Assembly: GCF_016097555.1 (NCBI RefSeq)
Contig: NC_054701.1
Span: forward strand, 63,741,927-63,805,926
DNA: 64,000 bases
Direction: 5' to 3'
Source: Gigantopelta aegis
Lineage: Eukaryota; Mollusca; Gastropoda; Neomphalida; Peltospiridae
Shown here: positions 25,166 through 35,439 of the stretch, piece after piece
Layout of the letters: each line of letters opens with the position of its first letter
Numbering within the stretch: position 1 is the stretch's first letter
Notes under the pieces: generated by a model
What the model was told of the DNA's origin: nothing
What the model saw: the letters and a program-made list of their open reading frames with translations, nothing else
Database searches by the model: none
Position numbers and translations under genes: made by a program

Positions 25166-25797
25166 TTATTATTTATTCTAATATTTATTTAGCCTGACCA
25201 GCTATAGCGCTATTTTCGTATATACAGCCACTTCATATTGTTTTGTTTTGAGATATTTTATTGACCAAAAAAGAATCAAAAGGATTGCACAACAGGCAGA
25301 GCCTATATAAGTGCTCTCTCTAAACAAGGTAGGCACCTGGGAATATTCATAATCATATATATCTAAAGCATAATAACAATGTCTAATGGCATAAAATATT
25401 TAACATAATTAATATTTTTTAATATATAGTAATAAGAGGTAGAGAGTAGATAGAATAGAAATGGGATAGTCGAAAAAAATATGATAGTAATGATCCTATT
25501 GTTGGAGCTAACCTTATATGGGGCAGTAAGATCAGAATAATAAGTTAGTTCAACTCGAATCTCTTACTTTCAGCTATATATTTATGTACTGCGTCAAAAA
25601 TTGAATAGTTTTCTTCAATTGGTAGGTTTATTGACCCGGGTAGTAGCATATCAATGTCTAAGATATCAAGGTAATTCCGTAACGATGCAAATAAATCATA
25701 TCTTTGTCAATGGATAATGTTAATTTACGATTTCCATAAAGATAGAGAGTAGATGAAGGATTGGGATTTCCCTTTTTTATTAATTTTTTATAGGTAC
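25166..25797 (-). repeat. LINE 3' end, left-arm copy (interrupted)
   Basis: Reverse complement of the right-arm LINE remnant at 54970-55665: it encodes, on the minus strand, the last part of the LINE polyprotein and its 3' untranslated region. The remaining upstream piece is at 31452-31500; about 150 bp present in the right arm is missing, and 5.65 kb stands in its place. Confidence 0.75.
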
Positions 25798-25848
25798 TGG
25801 CACTAAGTTCATTTTGACATGGTTCATTTTGAGTTAAACTGTCAGAGT

Positions 25849-26190
25849 CCTTACGGATCGCACAAATTCACGGATCCTTACGATTTGGCCACTTTTACAA
25901 CCGATTTAAGAGTTGTTACGAGTTATTACGAGCTATTTACGGTTTATTACGGATTATTACGAGTTATTACGATGTATTTACGGCAAAATTCCACGATTTG
26001 TTACGAGTTGTCACGGATAACTACGAGCAACTTACGGGCATTTTACGAGCTTTTTACGGATTGTTACGAGTATATTACGGAATGTTACTATTCATCGAAG
26101 CTTTTACGTGTTAGTTACGACCTGTTTACGTGTTGTTACGAATAGTTACGAGTTATTTACGAGTATTTACGAGTCCTTACGATTTTTTGC
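25849..26190 (+). repeat. left terminal array of TTACG words at helical spacing
   Basis: About two dozen TTACG cores, usually as TTACGAG or TTACGG, are spaced mainly 10-11 bp apart and separated by variable A/T-rich spacers. In double-stranded DNA this puts them on one face of the helix. An ORF of 108 codons across it is only a by-product of the array. Confidence 0.85.
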
Positions 26191-26259
26191 CAAAAAAATA
26201 TATAAATCCTGCAAATCTCAATGTATCATCATTCGACAACTGACATCCAGAGAGACAAC

Positions 26260-27881
26260 ATGGCATATGAGAGAAACAGATTGCAGTTATATCAACAATT
26301 TCTACAATTGCTCCTTCAACTAGCCCAGAGGGAAGAGGACGAGGCCCAGCAGCTACCAGATATTCATCGACCGAGGCGGAGGAGGCGTCCAGCTCGCAGA
26401 AGGGTTTGGTGCAGAACCTGGCTGGCCTGCAGGACCCTCTTTGGACAGTATGATCATCTCCTGCATGAGCTGAACCGAGAAGACCCTGCTAGCTACAAGA
26501 ACTGTCTCCGAGTTAATGCTGACCTGTTTGGAGAGATTCTTGACAGGGTTACTCCTGCTATCAAGAAAGAGTCCACCTCATTCAGGTACATATATTTAAA
26601 TTTTCTACCTAATTTTAGTAGTTTTGCTAATATTTCATATAAATCTACCATTGTCATTACATTTTAAAGATGTGTACAATTTTTGTCTACTTTCAGGGAG
26701 CCACTTGAGCCTGGACTGAAGTTAGCTGTAACACTGAGGCATCTAGCTACTGGTGTGAATTATGCAGATCTGATGTATTCCTTCTGTGTGGCCCGAAACT
26801 CTTCGTACATATCACTCTTCGTACAAAGAAGAAGTTAGCCAGACAACATGCCCGAAGAAATCATCTCAGCATACAAAGAAGAAGAATGAATGCCGACACC
26901 CCAGCACCCATCGGCTATTGGGTGTCAAAAGATGGTAATGCAAATAAATCAGATCAACATCAGTTTGAAAATTCAAGTCTGGAAACCTTCCACAGTGTAA
27001 AGAACTGTGCAAAAATACAAATACAAATATCACAGAATTTTACGGACACAGAATTTTACTCTAAACTTCAATTTGTGCTGTATTGGCCATGGCAAACAGA
27101 ATGTTACATCAGAATCAGCAGAAGTTTGAAAGAGTCTGGAACCTTCCACATCTTGCAGTGCATTGGATGGCGAACCAAGAAACCTGCTGACTCTGGTTCG
27201 TTGTTTTACAACTACAAGAACTTCTTCTCTATGGTGATGATGGCTGTATTGGATGCTGACTACAAGTTTATATGGTTCAGTTTTGGTTCATATGGAAATT
27301 CCTCTGATGGCCAGATATTCAACAACTCAGAACTGCGACCAATGCTGGAAGAAGGAACCCTGGGCCTTCCACCACCATCTCCCCTTCCACATGATGACAG
27401 AGACACTCCCTACTTTCTGATTGGTGATGATGCCTTTCCACTCAGACCATGGATGATGAAACCATACTCAAGAAGACATCTGGACCATGACGAGCGCATC
27501 TTCAACTACAGACTGTCTCGTGCACGTAGAGTTGTGGAGAATGCTTTTGGCATTCTTGCCATGAAATTCCAGATTCTGCTTGGAACTATGCAACAAGTAC
27601 CAGAAACAGTAGATTCCATCGTCTTGGCCTGTACTACCCTCCACAACTTACTAAGGATCAGACAACCTGCTGCACTATGCCAGTATGTTGATGAAGAAGA
27701 CAACAGTCACAACCTAGTTCCAGGACAATGGAGACAGGGTACGGAACTTGCTGACGGAGAGGCAGGTTATAAGAGAAATGTTGCCAACGCTGCTGGTACC
27801 CCACAAAGGAACTATCTTAAAGAGTACTTAAACTTCGAGGCAGGGGCTGTGGAATGGCAGGAGAACATGATTTTACTCTAA
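26260..27881 (+). pseudogene. Harbinger transposase (HARBI1-like), spliced, broken
   Basis: Exon 1 (26260-26585) starts MAYERNRLQLYQQF, has a basic RRRRRPARRR stretch and LFGEILDRVTPAI, and ends at a GTACAT donor. Exon 2 begins at 26697 after TTTCAG, in phase, with LEPGLKLAVTLRHLATG, typical of the family's helical N-terminal part. After a small duplication near 26805-26825 and a stop, an inserted retroposon end (about 26884-27115) replaces coding sequence. The DDE_4 domain resumes: SGSLFYNYKNFFSM, DADYKF, SSDGQIFN (second D), GLPPPSPLP, GDDAFPL, and RRVVENAFGILA (catalytic E). The first catalytic motif, normally GALDGKH before the K-P-SGS block, is reduced to IGWRTKKP, so the first Asp is gone. 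The HARBI1-type enzyme would need its MADF partner for nuclear entry and DNA binding. Confidence 0.88.
26884..27115 (-). repeat. retroposon 3' end inserted in the Harbinger transposase
   Basis: CGACACCCCAGCACCCATCGG, TATTGGGTGTCAAAAGATGG, ACAGTGTAAAGAACTGTGC and TGTGCTGTATTGGCCATGG match the repeat at 5228-5530. By chance it leaves an open frame joined to the downstream DDE region. Confidence 0.75.
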
Positions 27882-28257
27882 TGTATTATACTTTAAAGGG
27901 ACTTGTTGTACTGTATTTTAATTTGTAATTTATTGTATTATTAATAATAATTGAATATGTAAATGTGACTATTGTAAAAAAAAATAATAATAATAAAAAC
28001 AAAACAAAAATCTATTTTCTTCCTTTTTTTTCAACTTTATTTCTTTATTTATAATATTCAAAACAGTTTACAAGTTATACAAGTTACAATACATTTTACT
28101 TTCAATATTACACTGTTCAAGATATTTCATTTACTAAGTGTTCACTGGGCGTCAGTAGTCGGCGTCGGCGGCGCCTTGGGCGTAGCAGGCATATAGTCAC
28201 TCAAGTTGAAGGCCGAGATGAAGGAAGTGTTGGGGTTCAGTGTCTGAAAAGCACCGG
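27882..28257. other. interval between the convergent Harbinger genes
   Basis: Holds the 3' ends of both genes: A/T-rich sequence with AATAAT/AATAAA-like words at 27940-28000 on the plus side, and CTTTATTTCTTTATTTAT (minus-strand polyA-signal candidates) at 28035-28055. Confidence 0.5.
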
Positions 28258-29751
28258 TCAAGGCTGCTGCAGTATCCGTCGAAGTTGAAGTTGTAGTGGT
28301 GGGTGCCTAGGTTCCACTGCGGATTGGGGTGGAGTAGGCGGTGGGTTGCAGCTGGCCGGTTGAAACTCTGTTCCCGCATACTGTCCTTGCTGCTGCAGGA
28401 CATCAGCAGGTGGATTGGATGCTGCCAGATTGCGTGCCAGGATGTAGTCGGTAGTCAGCTGGGGCTGCTGGGTCTGCCTCAACACTGTGGTGGACGTTGT
28501 CGGCCGAGGACTGGGACTAGGACTGGGAGCTGCGGCGAGTTGTGGTGGTGCTTGCAACAGGGTGTACTGCGGTGCTGCTGGCTGGCTGGCTTGCTGCAAT
28601 TGCTGCGTGAATCTGAACGGAGGCTGTGGTGGCTGCAAAAAGGTGACTTGCGGTGGTTGCTGTGCTTGACGACGTTCCAGGTTGGACTGTTTCACATAAT
28701 CCATCGCCTTGGAGGTGGCTTCATGGGTGAAATCCTCCAGGCAGGAAGGGGTCATCTTCGCCATGAGCATGCCAAGGAAGTCGCAGGTCTTCTCTATGTC
28801 ACTGTTCGGCTCTGCCAGCTGCTGCGAGACTTTGTCGAGGTAGTCGGAGATGGAGCCTGTTGTCGCTGATGTTGTCGCCGACTGTGGTGTACCTTCAAGG
28901 GTAGTCTGGGGTGTCACTGATGACTCATTGCAGTCAGAGTGCTGGTCAGGTCTCTGAATCTTCGACCCTCTGGTGGCCCTGGCTTGACAGACATACTGCT
29001 TGACGAACTCAAACTTCTCCAACAACCAGGTGATTCTAGGCGTCATGATGTCATCTACAGCACCGGCGCCGGATCGTGTTGCATTTTCCTTCTTCTTCAC
29101 CTCCTTCACGTACTGGGTCCTCAACGAAGTATACCATCTGTAGAGGTCACCAGGGTTCACCCGCATCTTCTGATCCATCTCCAGCCAGGCACGCTCCTTC
29201 TTGTGACGGTTCTTAAACTCGAAACTGGACTTGTCGTAAAGGAATCGGTTTGACTTCAGCCACTCAATAACCTCATCCTCTTCTTCCTTTGTGAGGGACC
29301 TGGCCATCTTAGTCTTAGGCTTCCTGTTCTTGTGCTTCTGAAAATATACAAAATAGCCAATTTCATAATACACATAAAAACAAATAATTGTACAATTACT
29401 ATAATTATATATGATATTATACATATTATACATTATACATATTTTACATTATACCTATTATATTATTTATTACTATATTCCTTATTTATTACTATAATTT
29501 TGACTTACTGCTGCAGTGGTCGTGGCAGTAGCTGTAGCTGCACCATATTCCGAACCATCACTTCTGGAGATCGAGGAGTCACGTTCACTGGCTACTATAT
29601 CAACTTCAAGTTCAGTGTCTTAAATGTCTTCTACATCAACAGGGTCTAGCTGCGGTGGTGGTTCAGGGGAAGGCGAGCATGTCCTCTTCTTCCGCGGAGA
29701 TTTTCAAAGAGCAGGAGACTTCTTGTTGACTGCCTTCTTATTTGGAGCCAT
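28258..29751 (-). pseudogene. Harbinger second protein, MADF/Myb-like DNA-binding, two nonsense codons in exon 1
   Basis: Exon 1 (29751-29509) starts MAPNKKAVNKKSPAL and contains a KSPRKKRTC nuclear-localisation-like stretch and an acidic part. It is interrupted by TGA after SPAL and TAA after VDVEDI, and ends at a GTAAGT donor. Exon 2 starts at 29337 after TATTTTCAG in phase 0 with KHKNRKPKTKMARSLTKEE. A MADF-like domain follows (EVIEWLKSNRFLYDKSSF, RAWLEMDQKM, DLYRWYTSLRTQY, about 60 residues), then a Gln/Pro-rich tail to 28258. The frame is open upstream of the acceptor, but that part is AT-rich intron. Known role of the family: binds the transposon ends and brings the transposase into the nucleus. 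Confidence 0.8.
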
Positions 29752-29867
29752 GCCTGTAGATATTGTAGAGTAGATATGCAGAGATGTGACTTCTATGACT
29801 TCTTGATAACAACTGAAAATGAAGTGTTCGATTTTGCAGCTTTTATACCTTTCCCCAAATCGTAAAC

Positions 29868-30068
29868 AATACGTAAGAATACGTAAAGTATACGTATCTA
29901 TTCGTAAAGTACTCGTAACTACACGTAAAGTGCTCGTAATAACTCGTAACAATCCGTAAAGCCATCGTAACATGACCCGAATGAAATCGTAAAGAACACG
30001 TAAGCACTCGTAATAATCCGTAAATAATCCGTAAATAAATCGTAAACTAACCATAACAAATCGTACAA
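29868..30068 (-). repeat. right terminal array, CGTAA orientation
   Basis: About eighteen CGTAA words (for example ACTCGTAAC, ATCCGTAAA) with 10-12 bp spacing, inverted relative to the array at 25849-26190. Near 30064-30080 the sense flips through TCGTACAAAAAATTGTTACGA, a near palindrome. Confidence 0.85.
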
Positions 30069-30069
30069 A

Positions 30070-30345
30070 AAATTGTTACGAGTAATTTACGGATTCTTGC
30101 AAGCAGTTTATGGATGGTTACATGTTGTTGCGAGCAGTTTACGATACTTACGGATTGTTACGAGTTATTTACGGAAAAATCAATCCATGGACAATCGTAA
30201 GAAGATTTTTGACATGTCAAAAAAATTGCCTCTCCTTTCACGGATCCTTAAGAGTGTCTGCGAGTTGTTGCGAGTTGTGACGAGTTATTTACGAATACCA
30301 GCGAGTTATTTACGGATGCTTGCAATTGACTACGAGTCACAATAA
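30070..30345 (+). repeat. additional TTACG array, same sense as the left end
   Basis: TTACGAG/TTACGG and the decayed variants TTGCGAG and TGACGAG continue at about 10-12 bp spacing. TTCACGGATCCTTA at about 30238-30251 also occurs near the outer edge of the left array (25868-25881). This suggests a second, older transposon end next to the first. Confidence 0.7.
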
Positions 30346-31451
30346 AATTGCACTTTACTTACATTTTATTATTTAGAATACACATTTCCATTCACCTGAA
30401 GTGCTTTTTGGTAATCCTGGTAATCCTGATGTTTGTAAAACCACGAAATGCACGTAAACAAAATTCAAGTGGGCACACACCTAGTTTAGATTACCATGAT
30501 GCAGATCAACGGAACGATTCACAGCTGACAGATATCACATTTCAATTTGACTCCCAGACTGTGGGGCCTTACATCGTATAAGATTAGTTGCTAAAATCAT
30601 TCTCACAAGTAAGCATCTATGTGGAATTATCCTATGGATATTATTCTAATATAGGTGAGTATAACATTAGCAAGACTTCCGAACGTTCCAGCATTCAGTT
30701 CATTCAGGATTGCATCATACTGGTCGGTACCACACCTATGAATCATGTTGTTGTATTCATTGACCGAGTATGTTACACCTTTTTGGAAATACGAAACAAG
30801 ACTTCATAGGAATGGTTTTGCTGATAAATGTGTAATACAAATATCAATGTATCATTTATTAACGTTTCACATCCCAACATTACTTTTTCTTCTTCTCTGG
30901 GATACTGGTATTCAATGTTGGGTGTGATGTCTTTAATAAGCTGCTATATAATAAAAAAAAGGGGGTGGGGGTATTAATTAACATATGTCTTTTTTAGTAA
31001 TCATTGTTTTCAAATACGCATTTAGACAAAATACTGTATTGAACATTACATCGTTTCTTAAAATAAAAACTGGACTGTACACAGTAAGAGTGAAAAAAAA
31101 TGGGTGGGGAATATTAATTAACATGTGTCTTTTCAGTAATCTTGTCTTCAAATACACATTTGGACAAACTACTGTATTGAGCATTACATCGGTTCTTAAA
31201 ACAAAAACTGGAATATACACTGTAAGAGTGACGTCAATATTACACCAATTCTTAAAATGAACGTGTCCACACCCTTCTGGGGGGCGGGGGCTAGTGACGT
31301 CGGCATTGCATCAGTACATGTACACACCCTTCTGGAGGCGGGGCCAAGTGACGTCAGTATGGCATCATCCCCTTACTACGCAGATTGGCGGCCATCTTGA
31401 ATGATGCAATAGTGAAATCGATATACCCTATAGACAGGCCCTAACTACTCA
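30346..31451. other. left-arm-only flank with two short tandem duplications
   Basis: No gene seen. A unit of about 135-140 bp starting TTAATTAACAT (30975 and 31115) is present twice. Beyond it a shorter unit with CACACCCTTCTGG and GTGACGTC is present twice (31268-31310 and 31324-31362). At 31451 the sequence rejoins the block shared with the right arm. Confidence 0.6.
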
Positions 31452-32438
31452 TATAACAAGATTTCATCCAGTAGATATTGAGGTGTTTCGCCTTTAAGTA
31501 TTTTATGCATTAGAATTAATTTACTATTTTTGCCACTTCATATTCGTTATATGTCTCGTATTCGCCAACCAGTGTATTCGTTAGACCCACTAATGCTTAA
31601 TCTTTTTATCATAATATATACCTATATATTTTTGGATATGTATGTATTATATGTATAGTGGCAATGCCTTCTTTAAATGTATTCTGTATTTCCTATCCTA
31701 TAGTATTATAATTGTTGTAATTATTGTTTTATTCAGCTTGTTTTTTTGTTTACTGTTTGATTTAGTGCCCGTTTTAATATACATTGCATTATAAAGTGTA
31801 AATTTTGCAGCTAATTATCTAATTTAACCTAAAAATATCTACCTATATTAACAGCACTTGTTTTGGGTTACATCACAATATTTCATAATGCAGCTAACGA
31901 TACAAAAAATCGCAGTTAGTTATCTATTCAAATTAATGTACATTGCCGTTCGTACGTAGTTATATATACATAAACACACGAGTATTACTTGCTAATATTT
32001 ATTTTTTATTAAATTTTAACGAGTCAGTCGTTATGTAAAAGAAGGAGATTGCACACAATCTGACAAACAATAATAGTAATATGAAACTTTATTAACGTCA
32101 AAAAATAAAGAATTGTTAAATATTGGTTGAAGTTTTTAGAAACGAAGAATTGTATCTTGAAATCAATATATGATGATATGTTAGAAAGTCAGGAATCTTT
32201 TAACTGGCTACACCATGTAAAACATTTATTATTTTCTTTAGGATTTGGATATGTATGATTTAATCAGCAAGTTGATAATCATGTAATATTTATAAAAAGA
32301 GTTAACATGCGCCTGTCAGATGCGCATGTATAATATTGTATATATTTGTATGCTTATGAGTCACACCGCTTAAAGTAAATACACTACTACTACTACTCCG
32401 CAATTCAGTAGCAGTAAATAAATAACTTTTCATTGTAG
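31452..32438. other. arm sequence upstream of the zinc-finger gene
   Basis: Starts with the remainder of the LINE (to about 31500) and continues as AT-rich DNA mirrored at 53831-54740. Probably intronic or 5' flanking sequence of the gene; no further exon could be supported. Confidence 0.4.
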
Positions 32439-34072
32439 ATTGTGATGGCGGATTTCATTGCTTCCACTGCCCAATATGCCCTGTAGCGAAATTCAAACCG
32501 TCGAGGAAGCAGAAAGTTATTAGCCATCTTCAGTCTCATTTTCATGGTGCAAAGGGAAATGTAAATGTTAAAGGATATTGCATTACTGGATGTCCTATGG
32601 AATGTCCGGGAAGCAGCAGCCAAAATCATTACCATTGTCCTGTCTGTAGCATCACATTCAAAAAGAAGGCCGTCTTTCTAAAACACGTGCCTTCGTGTGA
32701 TAAATATCTTACTGATATATTTGAAATTATATCACACGAAAAGACAACACAACTTATAGATCCCAGCAGTTCACCAAACGCAAACTCGGAAACGGACCCA
32801 ATTAGATCAAATTCAGATAATGAATCGGTTACAATTTCAAATTCAGAAACTGACACAATTTCAATACCAGTCATTAACACCAATTCCATACAATGCCAAC
32901 ACTGCAAGAAACTGTACCACAAAAAATATATCCGCCAGCACATCAAAGACAAACACGACAACAAAGAAAAAGGTATGACCAAACAGCGACATCATCACGC
33001 CGTCCTTGTTGACATCGAGAGCGGGATGTATGCTGTTTCACGAACACTGCGTGGTCCACAACATCCAGTACACAAAAAAAAAACCGATGGGACCTAAAAC
33101 CCACGTAGAGTGCGAAGTTGCCGACTGCAGGGATGTTTGCCAGACCAAGTGGCGCAGTGGTAATGCAGGTTGTCTATGCGACCACATAAAATCAACAGAG
33201 TTTTCAACATTAGGAACTTCATGCAATGTTTCCAATGACAAGCTGAACGATATGGTTTCAGAAGGATTTCTGACTGACGCCCGTCGAAACAGCTGTGTCA
33301 CTCTTGGATTCGGCCGAAAATATAAAGGTTCTGGCTGTTGTTAAACTTCCTCATCGACCCCACTGCAGCGATAGATTTCATTTTTATAGTGTTTACACTG
33401 ACGCAACACGATGGTGGTGCAAGGTACAGAGGACGACAGTGACAATTGACACATCAACATCGACAATGACATGTAAATGCAAATGGAAGAACTGTGAACA
33501 TCGAGGGCTGGTAAGATGTTGGCTGTATCGACAAGGACAAGATCCGACAACAATGAATGACGATCTCGAATGTCAACCAGCTGATGACTTAACAGATTCC
33601 TCCACGTATCCCCCGACTGGACGTGTATTAGGAGACGCTCTGACGTATATGCTTGACAATAAAACAGTAGACAGTGAACATTTACCGACCTTTGACAGAA
33701 GTGTATGCCCAAAACAGCTCATGCCTTATGAAACCGAGTGCAAATCATGTGGTAGCCTTTTGGAAGACCCTCAACTGATAACACGTAGAGCTACAGTGTG
33801 CACCCTTGACAGCGACCCACTACCATTTTACGAGACGTTCTACAGAAAGTGTTCAACCTGCAAGATGCCATATAGATACCAGGAAGTCAAAGACGGCCTC
33901 TTCAATTACAACAACCACCTCCTGATTTCCTTTTCAGTTCTTTTGGAAATCAGGGCTGGTCTAGTTGTAAGTCAAGATCCATTCATTTTTGTTACCAAAT
34001 ATTCACAATACTGATACGTTTTGACACAATAAATTATTCTTAATTATTATCAAAAACCCTGCATGTAACATG

Positions 34073-34112
<40 letters not shown>

Positions 34113-35345
34113 ATTGACAACATTATTTAATTTTAATTATTATTATCAAAAGCCCTGGATGTATAATGAACACACACACACTATTTTTGCTTGTATCATT
34201 AATATATGTATTGTCTATTTATATATAATTGCAGAATCACACAGCAATCAATAGAGTAGTCTCGATGTTAGAATATCGACTAGGAATAGAACTGAAGTAT
34301 TAAGAAATAGAAAACGCCTATCTCTCGTTCGGAGCACTAGTGCAGCATGACTACAGTTCTTCTGCATGAGATGCGGCCATCATCCGAAAATACTCATCCA
34401 CGATCTGACCAAAAAAGCAGTCTTTAAATATGCCGTAAATGAAGTTCAAGTTCCCGACGATCCTCAACTTGAGGTTGATGCTGATGCATTTTGGCAAAAT
34501 GTAAACCGGGAAATAGTCGCCAGAGGGTTTGTACGCGAAAAACCTAACCCATTTGTAATGAAGCCTGGCTACCAAAACTGGGCTCCATACATTGGACCAA
34601 ACACCAGGAAAAGCCGATTCCTGTACAATACCGAATTTGCAAAAGTGAAGTGTACAGAATCTGAGGACCATGAACCAGTGCCAGAGGAAATTCTGACTCA
34701 TCTCTTGGCAGATGAAAAGTTAGACACGGTCCGAAGATTCTGTAGACTGATTGGTGTTAGAGCTGAGGGAAGCAAATTAGACATGTTGTGCCAGCTGCGC
34801 AGCAACTCTCTCAGTAAAGCTAAATTCAATCATGCTTATTCATTCCTTTTCGGCATTTTCGGTGGTTGGTTGTCATCAACCTGTCAACACAATGTGACAT
34901 ATGCTGTCAAATTCCTCCTCAGATCAGAATCTCCTAGAGATTATGTTGATATACTAAGATCCATGAAACAAATGCCGACTGTTAACATTGCTGACATTGC
35001 TAACACCATAGCTAAAATGGGTAACCGGACACAGACGTATTTTTTTCACCCTAATGACGGATGGATAGCGGTAGATACACACGACAACATCAAAGCAGCC
35101 AGAGACGGGAAATTGGAAGTATCGACCGACCTAAGACATCTTCAGACCCAGCAGTACACCCTGTTACTGGTACTGATGCCAAATACATGCTATTCGATTG
35201 GTTTCACCAAGAAAATTTGCACATACCAAAAGAATATCTACGAAGATCCGGAAATTTGTGGGGGGTTTTCAGATTCCAGCCGATCTTTCTCCCGATTGAT
35301 CCCCTCAGTTCGATGGATACAGAGGCCTACCCGGTTTACTGCTAG
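32439..35345 (+). pseudogene. HMGXB3-like / KDZ-associated zinc-finger gene, left-arm copy
   Basis: Exon (32439-33966) opens after TTTTCATTGTAG with CDGGFHCFHCPICP and continues through GYCITGCPMECPG, a C2H2 finger (YHCPVCSITFKKKAVFLKH), a Ser/Asp/Thr linker and a second finger (CQHCKKLYHKKYIRQHIKDKH). It then crosses an A10 run that shifts frame, into a Cys cluster (HVECEVADCRDVC). A further 2 bp loss follows near 33310, then FYSVYTDATRWWCKV with TCKCKWKNCEHRG, a CxC-type zinc cluster. The donor is GTAAGT at 33967, the intron holds a CA microsatellite, and the acceptor GCAG is at 34234. Exon 2 (34235-35345) has an early stop and frame losses, then a long frame with CGHHPKILIHDLTKKA and GPNTRKSRFLYNTEF. 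The CxC clusters and the CGxxPxxLxxD block recall HMGXB3 and KDZ transposases; the assignment is from memory. At least four lesions; 5' exons are missing. Confidence 0.6.
34075..34107. repeat. CA microsatellite in the intron
   Basis: About 16 CA units; the matching intron in the right arm has longer GT tracts (52124-52187 and 52241-52277). Confidence 0.9.
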
Positions 35346-35439
35346 TCCTAGGAATCGACTTTAGCAGGCTCAGCTGTTAAGGTTACTTAGAAGCTATCTC
35401 TATGAAACTGAAATGTGTACCCTATTGTGACATTGTCTT

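Larger units (their letters stand above)
25849..30068. mobile_element. PIF/Harbinger DNA transposon with phased terminal arrays, defective
   Basis: Two convergent genes, a DDE transposase (plus, 26260-27881) and a MADF/Myb-like protein (minus, 28258-29751), lie between inverted arrays of the word TTACG (left 25849-26190; right, as CGTAA, 29868-30068). This two-gene layout is the hallmark of Harbinger. It is absent from the right arm. Both genes carry inactivating changes, so it is not autonomous now. Exact ends and target duplication (usually 3 bp) could not be fixed, because array sequence continues to 30345 in the opposite sense. Confidence 0.85.

Noticed and set aside
25819-26145. 108-codon Tyr-rich ORF
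   Set aside because: It is the translation of the TTACG array.
28303-28869. 188-codon plus-strand ORF
   Set aside because: Antisense to the Gln/Pro-rich coding region of the MADF-like gene, whose CAG-rich codons keep the opposite strand open.
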